From Cristatella mucedo (lineage: Eukaryota > Bryozoa > Phylactolaemata > Cristatellidae): 64,000 nucleotides of DNA. The notes beneath the pieces are model-generated. The model worked only from the letters and a program-made list of their open reading frames with translations, was not told where the DNA came from and made no database searches. Location of the stretch: the NCBI GenBank assembly GCA_009760855.2, contig WPIO01000108.1, positions 1,143,501-1,207,500 on the forward strand. Reading direction: 5' to 3'. Positions 36,628 through 48,189 of this stretch are shown here, in pieces; position 1 is the first letter of the stretch; every line of letters begins with the position of its first letter. Both the position numbers and the translations under genes were made by a program.

Positions 36628-36914
36628 GTAAGCTAATTTTTATTCGGCATAATCAATTGAGAATGACTAGCAATGATTACGACCGGTTTAGGGACAATTG
36701 TAGATTGTTCAACCTAATAGTTTAAATAATGATTACAAACGCTTAATATACCGTATAGCGGTTCATGTACGGTATTGTAGGGTCATCACTGCACCGAGTC
36801 TGCTACCAGCATCTTCTGCCTTTTGAAGACGGTAAGACTTGCGTGCTTAGAGCTACAGCCTTCCAGCCGATGCCGGGCAAACTGTACACTGAATGAACGG
36901 CTCGGATTTTTCAG

Positions 36915-37003
36915 GATGGCGGCGCGAGCTCGTATGCAGGAATGGATCGTCAGCTGCAAGGATAGATGTCTACTATTGGACTCCTGGTGGTACACACAAA
37001 CTG
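36915..37003 (+). CDS. MBD gene exon 2: first half of the MBD
   Basis: An 89-nt exon follows ATTTTTCAG (phase 1) and ends at GTAATA (phase 0). It reads WRRELVCRNGSSA, then ARIDVYYWTPGGTHKL. This matches the family pattern GW.R....RxSG.SA...DVYY..P.GK. The Arg of VCR aligns with the first methyl-CpG arginine finger, and Asp and Tyr of DVYY are the conserved partners. The joint with exon 1 gives Arg where Gly is usual before the first Trp. Confidence 0.85.
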
Positions 37004-37319
37004 GTAATACATTCCAGCGTGCCAAGAGGCTTCTGTGCAGCAACCGGCAAGCGAGGCAGACTCACTGACCAGCTCTCGAAACAATGATCACTTAAGGGAG
37101 ACGTGTAGCCACCAGGACTCAAGAATCGGTTTTCATGTACCGCCATCGCTTCCAAGCCCACGAGATCATTTTATCGGGCTCAGCATCGGGATCAGGACAG
37201 ATGAATGGCCCTTTAAAAAAATGGTGCGAGTCGCTCGAGGTAAAAGCTAACCGGTGGCTTAATAGTGTGCGCAGCTGAAAAAGAGAACTTTCTTCCCACA
37301 CTCATTTAATCCTATAAAA

Positions 37320-37490
37320 TACTAGCTGATTCTCTCTCCCTATTTGTATGGAGACAGAAGAGATTTACGGCTATCAATACCGCTTGCAGCGGCAAAAAAG
37401 GATCACCCAGGATTCAAATCTACAACCTCGGGACTGAGTTCATGAAAAACGACCGCCTTTTCTGGTGTGCCATTGCGGCTAACTATAGAG
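37320..37490 (-). mobile_element. tRNA-derived SINE-like repeat, copy 3
   Basis: The minus strand has TTGTAGATTTGAATCCTGGG (B-box-like) followed by TGATCC, TTGCCGCTGCAAGCGGTATTGATAGCC and AATCAGCTAG at the end. It lies in the MBD-gene intron 2. Confidence 0.65.
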
Positions 37491-38364
37491 CTTAAAAATG
37501 GAAAGTCTCCAAGTCAGGCCGTCGCTAACTGTCAAGTGGCAAACCAGATCCCTAGGTGCGATCGCTCGAGCAATTCAACTCTACAGAGATCGAGACCTTC
37601 CGTTCAATAGCTGCCTTCATTCGCTCCTGGCTAGCAGGCCAGAAGACTGCCTGCGTGCTGCTGGAGAGTTTCCCGGCAGTGCACTCAAAGCTAAGCAAGC
37701 GTCGGTCGTTACTCAGTTTGTACAATGTAACAGCAATGCAATTCTTTTTAGCTACTCCACCCATCAAGCCAACCGATTCCTTCCATACTTTGTTGATTAC
37801 CTTCCTTCTATATTATTTAATCTTTACTATCTTTCTTTTCTATATTTATTATCTAAAGCAGTTTAGACATCCCGGTCTTTCTCTCACTATGACCACGTAT
37901 TTCTCTCACTTAAAAGGCCGAGGTCGTTTCTGAGACATAAGTGCCCAGTTACTATGCAGTCAGTTCAAGAAAAGAGACGTTCTTAGCTACAGTCTAATAG
38001 CAATTACTCTGTTTAAAAGGTTACTAACAGCACTCTTTACAATTGTCACAGCTCTGCCAAGCCCCTGTGGGGTTTGACACTACCTAGGCTGGCTGAGGTT
38101 TCAGCGGCAGATGCTAGTAGAATTTGACAGGGCTGCATTTTTGATCAGTTTCTAATCAAAATACTCTAATTTCTAATCAAAATAGTCTGGATAGCGTTTC
38201 TAAAAGTTTTCTGATCAAACGTGAAACTGTGCGTAGAGGGCAATCCATATTTCCTTTTTGGTGTATAATATTTGCACAAAAACACGTTTGTGCGGAAATA
38301 AAATTCATTCACCCTCATATGCACACATACACACATACATACTTACATACATATACACACACAA

Positions 38365-38365
<1 letters not shown>
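37491..38365. other. MBD-gene intron 2, no further gene
   Basis: An open frame at 37498-37933 shows no family motif or splice support. The rest is AT-rich intron sequence. Confidence 0.35.
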
Positions 38366-38403
<38 letters not shown>

Positions 38404-38428
38404 ATGTATACATGCACAGTATAGTACT

Positions 38429-38512
<84 letters not shown>
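38366..38512. repeat. compound TA/CA microsatellite
   Basis: A TA run (about 38372-38401) is followed by a CA run (38432-38482) and a second TA run (38483-38512). It lies in MBD-gene intron 2. Confidence 0.95.
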
Positions 38513-38514
<2 letters not shown>

Positions 38515-38789
38515 GGAGACACAAATAAATACATAAACATATAGATGTATGCCCGTATTTATAAACGCACGAGTGTATTTGTATATGCATTTTTATACGA
38601 TGTGTATTAATATTTGCCCCTATTGTAACAGCATCCCATAATTGTGGTGTCAGCATAGGTACGAAGTTTGAATTTAGTCCTGCGAAGTTTCAATCGAGTG
38701 TGCAGCTAACCCATAGCTCACTAATGTAGCGATACAACCAGGAGAGATATTGTAGAGAGGGATATCAAGGGACGCCATGGCAAGTGTAA

Positions 38790-38940
38790 GGAGCAAGTGT
38801 AAGCATCTTTATAGTCACGTGGCCGTGGGTTCGAATCCAACAGTGGCAGGTGATCGTTTAGTACCACTGCAAGCAGTGGTGATAGCCTTTAATGATCTTC
38901 TGCCGCTATACAAAAGAGGCTGTTAAATCAGCTAGTTTTT
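38790..38940 (+). mobile_element. tRNA-derived SINE-like repeat, copy 4
   Basis: Contains a near-perfect pol III B box (GGGTTCGAATCC at about 38828), followed by GGTGATCGTTTAGTACCACTG, CAAGCAGTGGTGATAGCC, TCTTCTGCCGCTATACAAAA and GGCTGTTAAATCAGCTAG. Its 3' end is shared with the left edge of the large duplicated block. Confidence 0.7.
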
Positions 38941-39627
38941 TTCTTATATAGTATAAGTATGGTTAATTTGCATAGCCCACTAAGAGAACCAAATCTCTAT
39001 TCGGGCACACGCGTATGCCACGGGGCCCGAGTCCATGATCTCGGTCAAGTACATTCACCTTGACCTTGGCTTGAGGTAAGTACCTTGACCTCAAAGCCAA
39101 ACAAGGGCGGCAACTTGCAAACACCATCTCCATATATAAAAAGAGCCTGTTCCTATATTTTAAGGGTGTATGCATACTTAGTATGTTGACCGAAACAAGG
39201 TTCTAAAATTGATAAACAGAAAAAAGTAAGCCCTTAGGTTGTAATCAAACTCTGCTCGTGACTCACGAGATCGAATTGTCAAGAGAAAAGTTGTAGCCCA
39301 CGAGTCTCCTGTGCAAAACAGACCTCATTAGTCAAACTGCATGCCTGCACAGCTTCCTTTCACCAGGTAATGTTCTGTTCTCACTGACCATTGAAATCCA
39401 AGCTTTTCTAGTGCTTTTTCCGAGGTTGCTTGACTGCCTCTGCCAGTCTAGTGAATAGGCTTCCACAGTCATGTTCGGAATACTATCAAGCAAAGGGGAG
39501 CATTTTTATCTATCTGGCAGTTTTCGTAGATGCAAGTTCCGATTTCGCGTTCACTTAGCCGTGTAGCCTTCATCTCGGTCAGTGGAATTATGTGGCAGTT
39601 TAAAGCTGGAAAGATTTTTGCTTGCAG

Positions 39628-39655
39628 AGGTCAATAGTCGGAGTGAAAAAATACC
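39628..39655 (+). CDS. MBD gene exon 3: 28-nt microexon with second Arg finger
   Basis: The microexon lies between TTTTTGCTTGCAG and a strong GTGAGT donor. It reads RSIVGVKKY plus the first base of a Leu codon, and joins exon 2 in phase 0 and exon 4 in phase 1. It supplies the RS...KKYL part of the MBD, beginning with the second arginine finger. Without it the frame of the joined exons is lost, since 28 is not a multiple of three. Confidence 0.8.
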
Positions 39656-39771
39656 GTGAGTGTGCGCGCATGCTGAACATTTATTTCCCATTCTGCCATG
39701 CAACAATGCAGTGATTAATTGAGTGGCAGAGTTCGCTTGAGTCGCCCGCCGCGAGCTGTACACTATTGCAG

Positions 39772-40016
39772 TGGCCGGTCATCCGGAGACTCGGCTTACT
39801 GAACGAAACTTCAGTTTTGAGCAGAAAAGAATCACAGCCGGAAACTCCTCGTACGAGTACCTGAGGAAGGCAGGTGTTAGTAGTGATGTTAAAGTCCGAC
39901 AAGCGAAAGGTGGCGAAAGTAAGGGGAGCGGCTTCCGAGGCAACGAGTTCAGTGTCGCTGAGCGGCGTCCGACAGGGTCACCATCGACCTTGAGATCGCT
40001 GGAAGTTAAGGCCACG
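39772..40016 (+). CDS. MBD gene exon 4: end of the MBD and linker
   Basis: The exon follows ACTATTGCAG (phase 1) and ends ACG before GTAAGC (phase 0). It starts by completing the Leu codon, then reads AGHPETRLTERNFSFEQKR, where NFSF fits the family's conserved Phe-x-Phe end of the MBD. A polar, basic linker follows. The second copy at 61160 has the same length and only one amino-acid change. Confidence 0.8.
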
Positions 40017-40089
40017 GTAAGCTCCTCCGAAACAGAGTCTCAGGCTCGCGAACTGTCTAGACCCCCAGTGTTTCTGAGGATATTTTCTT

Positions 40090-40175
40090 CAATGCTTCCT
40101 TTGTAGTAAGCGTATAGTGCCTAGAAAAAGATTGAGTTCTCTAAGGGCGCTATATCAAATGTATTATAATTATTA
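40090..40175 (+). mobile_element. LINE-A tail in MBD-gene intron 4
   Basis: Only the tail stem-loop and the ATTATAATTATTATCATTA end remain. The same piece is in the second block at about 61836, so it was inserted before the duplication. Confidence 0.75.
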
Positions 40176-40659
40176 TCATTACTGTTTTCGTCTTCATGAT
40201 GCGTCTTCGATGAGCCCACTAGGCTGACCTTATGTGCGAAAGATTTGCTGCAAACCTTGCCGGAGACAATCCTTTAAAAGAAACTCATTTCCCGAGAATG
40301 GTTACGCCAGACCACCGACATTTACAAATGGTTTCTCAGGTTTCGGACGTAGCGAATGAGTTGCATTCCTACTATATCCTACATTTGTGTGAATAACCTC
40401 TTTCTTTGTTCTGTCTATTTATGTCAATACTTTATTTTTACGTCATATTTACGTCAATAATCGAGATTAAACTTCAGTATTAGCCTTTCGTTTCCGTCTT
40501 TGACCGCTTGGCAGCAATCTAAAAGGAATCCAAGTGCACGAATCGTCTAGAAATGCGAGGATTTCCTCTTCCTCAATTTGTTTGCACATAAAAACGCAGC
40601 ATGCGTATGAATACACAGGTGCCTCGATGCTGATCGAGCTCAGTCCTAAGAAACCGAAA

Positions 40660-40710
40660 AGCGTATTTCCAGGTCAGCGTATTTCTAGGTCAACGTATTT
40701 TTAGGTTTTC
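40660..40710. repeat. three-copy 16-bp tandem repeat
   Basis: The unit CGTATTTCCAGGTCAG occurs three times with decay in the third copy. It is also present in the second block at about 62393. Confidence 0.75.
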
Positions 40711-41027
40711 GAGCGGAAAAAAGAGCAAAAACGTGCAGTACCTTAAAAAACGAGTTTCTTGAAGCACGGTACATGTAGCGTAACGGCACGCTTTCATTCA
40801 CAAATGCGCATTCGATAATGTTTTGCTTGTTATCAAAATCTGAAGAGAAGCAGTCTCGAGGAGGAGTACTATTTGATCGCTCCGGTTTTTTGAAGAAAAC
40901 GAGCTATTTATGCTTCCGCACAATCGTGGGTTCGTCTTACAAGATCTGATCGTTTTTAGTACCGTACGTGCCAGATGTTTTATGAGCTCTGAACTTACAT
41001 ACGCAATGTTTGCCGTCCACTTTGTAG

Positions 41028-41507
41028 AAGCTACGTCAACAGTGCAAAGTGAATGATTGTTCACCAAGAGGGAGGAGAGTGCGGAGTAATAAGAATAGCA
41101 CTCCAAGGCTTGATCACTTGTGCGCCGAAAGTGCGGAAGGATCGAGCGCATCGGGGATGGAGTTAAACTCGCCAAAGGCGAAGGTCAGTGCGTTATGTGC
41201 CGAGCGAATACTCGACGCTGACGAGCAAGCGTCACGGAGCGGCCGTGGCGGCCCAACTGCTGGATTATCTTCTTCTGCACTATCATCGTCTTCTGCACGG
41301 CGCGGCCTCATTGAAAAAAGAACGAGAGGCCCAGGAGTCGAAGAGATGCTCTGCCCTCCGAAAAAAAAGAAGTGGTCGTGTCGACTCTTGAGTAAAGAAT
41401 CCAAATCGCTTGAAGAAGCACCACTCACCACTGCAGCTCGAGCCGCCATTGATCGAGCTGCATGCGTGGCCAACGCTCTGTCGTGGGGCATCAATCTGCC
41501 GAACTGA
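41028..41507 (+). CDS. MBD gene exon 5: C-terminal region and stop
   Basis: The exon starts after CCACTTTGTAG in phase 0 (KLRQQCKVND), and ends with a TGA at 41505-41507 after INLPN. It contains a basic nuclear-import-like stretch, CPPKKKKW, and an Ala-rich end (ARAAIDRAACVANALSWG). No domain is recognised. The copy at 62760 differs by 3-bp and 18-bp indels that keep the frame and by several amino-acid changes. Confidence 0.7.
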   Translation, partial: KLRQQCKVNDCSPRGRRVRSNKNSTPRLDHLCAESAEGSSASGMELNSPKAKVSALCAERILDADEQASRSGRGGPTAGLSSSALSSSSARRGLIEKRTRGPGVEEMLCPPKKKKWSCRLLSKESKSLEEAPLTTAARAAIDRAACVANALSWGINLPN

Positions 41508-41696
41508 CCTCACTTGAACAGGTAGCCGAGCAGAGCGGGGGCTACAAGCACTCCGGCCAGTATCCCCGACCGCGTCAGCGGAAACGATGCGATAATAGTA
41601 GAGGTACACTGGTAGCATTCTGACTTGAGATAAGACGTGAACCAATTTTCCCCGAATCAGCATTGAACGCTGTTCTACGTCTACGTGCAGTGTAGA

Positions 41697-41702
41697 AATA
41701 AA
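41697..41702 (+). promoter_or_regulatory. poly(A) signal of the MBD gene
   Basis: An AATAAA lies 190 bp after the stop codon and is kept in the second copy at 63449. A minus-strand LINE-B piece starts shortly after it. Confidence 0.6.
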
Positions 41703-41734
41703 AATTAAATGCCATTGCTTTTAAGACACTTTTC

Positions 41735-41850
41735 ATAAAACTTTGCTCTGTATCCGCTGATCAACTGGCAGCCATTCAAGCTGTTTTAGAAAAGTAGACA
41801 CGTGGTCAAACCTCTGGGACTTGAAAACTATTAGACCAGTTTTGTCACGT
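41735..41850 (-). mobile_element. short LINE-B internal fragment
   Basis: On the minus strand it reads VFKSQRFDHVSTFLKQLEWL and [11 protein letters not shown], matching the LINE-B C-terminal region. It is cut at both ends. A matching piece lies at about 63485 in the second block. Confidence 0.75.
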
Positions 41851-41915
41851 TCAAGGCCAGAAGATTTACCTAAGAGAAACCAAACGCAAGTAACTGTAGA
41901 GGCAAGCACGAACAA

Positions 41916-41970
41916 ATGCAGTGCTTAGTAGTTAGCTTAGAACTACTAAGCGAACTACTAAGCACTGCAT
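41916..41970. repeat. nested perfect inverted repeat
   Basis: An 18-bp arm ATGCAGTGCTTAGTAGTT (41916-41933) has its exact inverse at 41953-41970. An inner inverse of the last 10 bp lies at 41941-41950. The second block keeps only the left arm. Confidence 0.9.
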
Positions 41971-42270
41971 GCGTAGATTACTAATAGTACTAAGCACTCC
42001 ATACTAACCCACTTAGAACTTGAAGTGAATTTTGATTCGATAATGTATCGTTGATTGCAAGTTTGCATACAGCTATGAATTGACGAGTTAGAGCACTCAT
42101 TTTGGGTGAATGGCTAACTTGAGGCACGACAGCGGAAGCAATGAAAATGAAAGTAAAAGGAGAAGTCATTTCATCGCTTCGTGGAATCACTGCAAAGCGT
42201 TGTGGAGAAAACAGCAGGTGCACCCAGCCGACCATAAATTACGCAAGTTGCATTCAATAATACCCTGGTT

Positions 42271-42964
42271 TGAACTAGCCGTTACAGCGCTTATCTTTGA
42301 CTCATCTTTGAGATCATGCACTCGAGCCCTGCAGCATATGTGAGGCATTTTTAGCAAATGTGAGATTAAGTTATTTAAGTGCAATATACAAATAATATAT
42401 AGATATATATTTTGTATATTTTCAGTTGTTTAGAATTTGGGCTAGTCGCTACTTATTGGCATTGCAACGAAAATATTTCGGACGCAGCAACATAATGGAG
42501 TCGCTAGCAAAAGGGCAGCCAATCCATGATCTTGCAACTAAAAAATTTGATCGAATTGAACACTCTCGCTAATAGGCTGCTTTTCCATAAACGTGAAAGA
42601 GACGCCTTAGCCTAATGTAATCGCCTAGCTTATGGGCCGACGTTTAATCAGCAGAAAATTAGGAGTTTCTAGTAACTTCCACAAATGTTTGGGTAACCAT
42701 TTAAGGAGTGCACTCGATTGAAGTATCGTTTTTGCTGCTGCTGTTGCTTAACAAGGAATGAGGAAACAAAGGATGTGAAAACAAAGAACGCCCCCATTGA
42801 GACCAGAGGAGTCTGCTAAGGCAAAAAGCCCCGAACGGATAATAGTAAGGCAAGGTCGATTTTAATGCCGCTGATAGACGTAGCAGGGCTAGGGCAGTGG
42901 CATTGCCGTCACCGCTGCTGCACATAGACACTTGTGTGGATAGTCAGCCATATCGAAAGGCAAC
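42271..42964. other. single-copy DNA
   Basis: No gene or known repeat is seen. Confidence 0.3.
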
Positions 42965-42970
42965 GACCCA

Positions 42971-43004
<34 letters not shown>

Positions 43005-43345
43005 GGAATAATGAAACACTTGATAAAGCTCCCTCAGATAACCCAATCTCTCTCAAAGCACTTTACATTTTCTGAAAAGGGAGCATGATTGAATGGTTAG
43101 TAGTAGCATGCTCTATAAACAACAAGAACAACATGGTTAGGGGTGACATGCACAGGGTCAGCATTCAAATGTGATTAGTGGCAGAATACGCAGGTTTTAA
43201 CATGCATAAGCGCATAAAGAACGAATCACAGGAACCCACTAAATGCTGTGCTGAATAGGTGTGTTTTTTAATTTCTTTTTAAATGTGGTCCAGTCAGGGA
43301 TCGTCGTGACGGAAGTCGGGAGCGAGTTCCAAAGACTTTAGAGCA
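42965..43345 (-). mobile_element. LINE-A 3' end with ATT repeat tail
   Basis: The minus strand contains the end of the frame, the 3' UTR and the tail stem-loop, ending in a pure (ATT)n run at 42971-43004. A long pure run at the tail suggests slippage growth after insertion. Confidence 0.8.
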
Positions 43346-43349
43346 CAGC

Positions 43350-43455
43350 ATTATTTGTGATCGTGCTTTTATTGCAGCAAATATGAAGTACTAAGGGAGA
43401 GATTGAGTTCTCTGGGGGTCTATAGCGTGTATATTATTATTTTTGTTATTATTAG
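43350..43455 (+). mobile_element. LINE-A tail
   Basis: A tail in plus orientation (GCAGCAAATATGAAGTACTAAGGGAGAGATTGAGTTCTC...) with an ATTATTATT end lies head to head with the minus-strand copy. Confidence 0.7.
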
Positions 43456-43654
43456 TGCAATTCCCTATCGTAATTTGAGAGAGGTCCTGTGGAAAGGCTT
43501 ACGGTAGGGGTAATTCATCGCTGACCCGCTGTGCATTTGATAGGAATGTCTCTTGTACGAGAGAAAAACACGGCACAAGGGCCTGCCATTAGCTCACTAG
43601 CACTAGCAACGGTCGCGAGCGACTTCAGAGATCAGCCGACATCAGGCCATGTGC

Positions 43655-43985
43655 AAATAATAATAATAGATTTGATAAAGCGCCCTCAGAGAACTCAATC
43701 TCTTTCTCGGTGCTTTACAATTGCTGCAAAGGAAACCCCCGATCGAATGGTGAATGGAAGAATGCTCAATAAACAACAAGAATATCATAGTGGTGACATG
43801 CACAGGGTCAGCACGAAAGTATGGTTAGTGGCAGCATGCTTAGTGTCAGCACGCACAAGCACATAATGGATGATTCACAGGGACCCACAAAATGCTGTGA
43901 TACATAGATGCGTTTCTAGTTTCTTCTAAAGTGAGGTTAAGTCAGGAGGTGCCATGACGCAAGTCGCGAGTGAGTTCCGGGCTGT
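43655..43985 (-). mobile_element. LINE-A 3' end, opposite orientation
   Basis: The plus strand has AAAGCGCCCTCAGAGAACTC and TCTCGGTGCTTTACAATTGC (the tail stem-loop), then 3' UTR words and the end of the frame near GTGAGTTCC at 43970. Confidence 0.8.
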
Positions 43986-44832
<847 letters not shown>

Positions 44833-44940
44833 CAATCGTGATTGCACTGGCGGCTGCGTTAACTTAGTTGCAGGACTGAGGATCGCTTTGAAAATGAAAG
44901 CTGTATTGAATTTAAAAATGACTAATTGCTTAAGACGAGG

Positions 44941-45268
<328 letters not shown>

Positions 45269-45679
45269 AGGCTATCGTTTTTGCTCTGGTGGCTGAGTAA
45301 ACTTTGTTGCAGGACCGAGATGTGCATTGAAAATGACAGTCATCTTGAATTTAAAAAACCCTACTGATGACCGCGATTTGCTTAACAATGATGGTAAGGC
45401 CATCCGTCGTGACCATGTGCGCATCCGATAGCCGACCATTGAGCCGTCATTTTCATCGAAATGGTAGCCGCCGTCATTGCATTTCCGACGCAGACGACGG
45501 TGGTCGCTGCGGACGCCGAGCAGAGCCAGAGACTGCCTGCGCAGCAGCGCAGGAGCAGCGAGCAGGAGGAGCCAGAGAGTCGTGTCTCGAGGATTCGCTT
45601 TTCCTGCTCTTTGCAGTACTTTTATGTAGCAGCAGTATTTGCTCAAAATGAGTTATCCTCTAATATATAGATATTACAC

Positions 45680-45741
<62 letters not shown>

Positions 45742-45762
45742 TATATTATACTATAGATATAT

Positions 45763-45795
<33 letters not shown>

Positions 45796-46675
45796 AGCAT
45801 GGGCGAGCCGTTCAAATTGGGTCTGAAAGAATCGCAGAGGAAGGACCTTGACTGCTACTGCAATTCGACCTCAACCTTACGGACCTTACAGACCTCCGCC
45901 TGCTCCTGACGTGTGACGCTGGCAGGAAACGCTTTCCCAAAGTTGAGGCATCTTGATCACGGATTAAGATCCTTTAGAGCGTTTTCGGTTACATAAATAA
46001 GAAAGTTGGTAGCCACGAGTACGATAATCTTTTTGGAACCGCGTATTTTCTGCTCGTCAGAAGAATTTCAGGAACTTTTCAAAGGCAATTTCGACTGCTT
46101 CCTTACCTGGCTTGGCTCTGCATGAACAAGCGACCGAGGGAGCCCACTCGTTCAAATCGTCGGTCGGTCGGTCGTTCTTCGGTGTGCTAGCTCTGCCAGT
46201 AGCTCGGTGAAGGTGACGGTAACCTGGGCCTTGCATTACACGAATGCCGTCATTGGTCTGACCACGCTCCGGTGTTAGGAACAAGCCGTTCTTACCAAAA
46301 GGCGGCAGGTCCTAGTTGAAGTTAGGCGCCACAACAATCGTTCCCTGCGCCTCCCCAGCTAGAGAGCTACCGACTGGTCCAAATCACTCGGCATTCCATG
46401 CGATGTAGCAAGACAGCTTGCTCAGGAAGATTGGCATATCGTTCCGCATAGAAGAGGCTGGTTCAAAGTTCAACGTTGAGTGTGCACAGTGTGCACCTCA
46501 TTCTCCTCTTTGGGGGTGCCAGAATTCATTCCACTTGAATGCATGTTTAGAAAGCGTTTAGCTAAAAAAGCTGTAAGATTTCTCTTAGTCTGATTGCTGA
46601 CATGTACAGGAAATGAATGACGCCCGTTGTATTCGTATTGCTGCATTCTCACATGTTTTGTCTTACGGTTTGCAG
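45269..46675. other. DNA upstream of lectin gene A
   Basis: A signal-peptide exon for lectin A should lie here or further upstream, but I could not identify one. A short GA run (45682-45725), ACAG units and a TA run (45771-45796) are present. An ATG at 45368 is followed after nine codons by a GTAAGG, which is too little to call. Confidence 0.3.
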
Positions 46676-46708
46676 TCAAACGGCAAACAATTTCGGCTAA
46701 CTATGCAG
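46676..46708 (+). CDS. lectin A 33-nt microexon
   Basis: A 33-nt phase-1 exon lies between GTTTTGTCTTACGGTTTGCAG (acceptor end) and a GTGAGC donor. It adds KRQTISANYAG before the lectin domain. Short Ser/Thr-containing linkers are usual between signal peptide and domain. Confidence 0.55.
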
Positions 46709-46918
46709 GTGAGCTACGCGCTACGAACGCTACTGAGCTAGACAGGTCGTTCGCCAACGCAACAGGGACAACTTCGCTTGCAAGTCTCTGTTGCTGCTTC
46801 TGGCTGACCAGACTTCCTTCCAATGGGAATCTCTGTGCGACGGTCCTCTGGTCAAATCCGCTAGTCTTGTCAAATGTCGTCAAATCCGCACGTTACAATT
46901 CTTGCTCGGCTTTCTCAG

Positions 46919-47059
46919 GTTCGAGTTACGCGTTCGTGCGGCAGCCAGTCGTCTGGGAGCGAGCTGAAGGTCACTGCCGCTCTCTGGGTATGCGCCTGGT
47001 GAAGATTGATACTGAGGACGAGCAGAAGTGGCTGGCAAAGAGCATAAAAGCCAATGCAG
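46919..47059 (+). CDS. lectin A exon: first half of the C-type lectin domain
   Basis: A 141-nt exon follows GGCTTTCTCAG and ends at GTATGC, phase 1 at both ends. It reads SSYAFVRQPVVWERAEGHC, then RSLGMRLVKIDTEDEQKWL, which is the conserved first half of the fold (W..A...C...G..LV.I....E). The matching exon of gene B has the same length. Confidence 0.85.
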
Positions 47060-47514
47060 GTATGCCAACTGGCGCCAGCCTTGATCTTGCACTATGATGC
47101 GGCCACTGGCTAAACGAGGATTCCGATTCGATCCAATTGAGCCTGTGGCGCGATGACTCACTTCCGAGTTTCTTCCGATAGACCACCAGTGACTCTCGAC
47201 CTTGCGACCTTGCGTGTTTTTTAATATGTCATCAGTGCACGGATAGCTGAGACGAATGCCAACCGATCGCTCACTCGAGACAATGCATACCAGCTAAAGC
47301 GTACTGGTACATGCTCTAGCGCTCATCTGACACGATCCTCTTGCGATCGTCTTGGTCAGCGTTTTGGTTTAAAGCTTTTAACACTTTCAATGCCGACGTT
47401 TGACTAAGAAAACTACAATTTCGGTCTCCAGCAAGACAAGCGCTCTGCCATAAGGTAATTCAGTTTGAATGAAATAAGCAAGACTACCCAGATTTTACCT
47501 CCCTTAATAAGTAA

Positions 47515-47750
47515 GCTACAACGCATTTAGCGGGTTCACGTGATTCGACCTCTGTGAGCGTTTGCGTGCTGACAGTGTGCATGCTGCCACATGCTGACCC
47601 TGTGCATTTCACGTCTGACCATGTTATGCTTAGTTTCACTGAGCATGCTACCACTAACCATTCGACCATGCTTCCTTTGCAGCATACGTTCAGTGCCTAA
47701 AATACATTAGGTTCTCTGAGTTAGCTATACTAATGTTTTGTTATTATAAT
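47515..47750 (+). mobile_element. LINE-A 3' UTR and tail in lectin A intron
   Basis: Contains only the 3' UTR words (GCATGCTGCCACATGCTGACCCTGTGCAT) and a diverged tail ending in TTATTATAATTA. Confidence 0.75.
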
Positions 47751-48189
47751 TACATAGTGAGTGGTGCCCAATCACAGTATAGTCGGCACCATTCGATGCG
47801 TGGAAGCGTGTAAAAGTAAGGGCGTGGCTCAGAGCTCAGATATACATGGAGAACGATTGCAACGTTAAGAAAACTTAAAACAAATATCTATTTCAAAATT
47901 AGAACGTCAGTATCTGACAGGAAAGTGAATCGCTGAGCTTAGTTAGATAGGCTTAGTAGAAATCCTTACTTTTTAGTAGAATTCGATGTTTCTTTGGCAT
48001 TCATTACAATGAGTGCACTCAAAGAGCGAAGCCTGAGAAGCTCAAATCTCCATCAATGTTGATACTGACAAACGTTCGCGAGCGATAGAGCTGTTGCTGC
48101 TGAATTTAACGACAATTCTATGCACTCCTCTTGCAGCCGACTAGATTACCGGCTAGTTGGAACATCAGCCTCTTTTTTGCTGCACAAGT

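Larger units (their letters stand above)
35989..41507 (+). other. methyl-CpG-binding-domain (MBD) protein gene, five exons seen
   Basis: Five exons with matching phases (35989-36627, 36915-37003, 39628-39655, 39772-40016, 41028-41507) code for a protein with an MBD between a long Ala/Gln-containing N-terminal part and a basic C-terminal part. The MBD family binds methylated CpG in chromatin; the key residues are present (two arginine fingers, the DVYY Asp and Tyr). The first arginine finger is in exon 2, the second starts the 28-nt exon 3, and the FSF part of the domain end is in exon 4. No glycosylase, CXXC finger or SET domain was seen, so I do not assign it to a named MBD protein. The start codon is not found. 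An AATAAA follows at 41697. Exons 3-5 lie in the duplicated block. Confidence 0.8.
38923..42270 (+). repeat. large direct repeat, copy 1
   Basis: This block is repeated in the same orientation from 60299 to the end of the window. The two copies agree at most positions, with scattered substitutions and small indels. The block includes MBD-gene exons 3-5, a poly(A) signal, a LINE-A tail (40090) and a LINE-B piece (41735). It may extend a little past 42270, because the other copy is cut by the window end. Confidence 0.95.

Noticed and set aside
37498-37933. Two overlapping plus-strand frames in the MBD-gene intron as extra exons
   Set aside because: No MBD-like text and no matching phases. The microexon at 39628 explains the missing domain part better.
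40798-41175. Minus-strand frame of 125 codons conserved in both large copies
   Set aside because: It overlaps the MBD-gene exon 5 and its intron. Conservation is explained by recent duplication, and no motif or splice context supports it.
41283-41663. Minus-strand frame of 126 codons also open in the second copy
   Set aside because: It is antisense to MBD exon 5 and mainly a shadow of that coding sequence.
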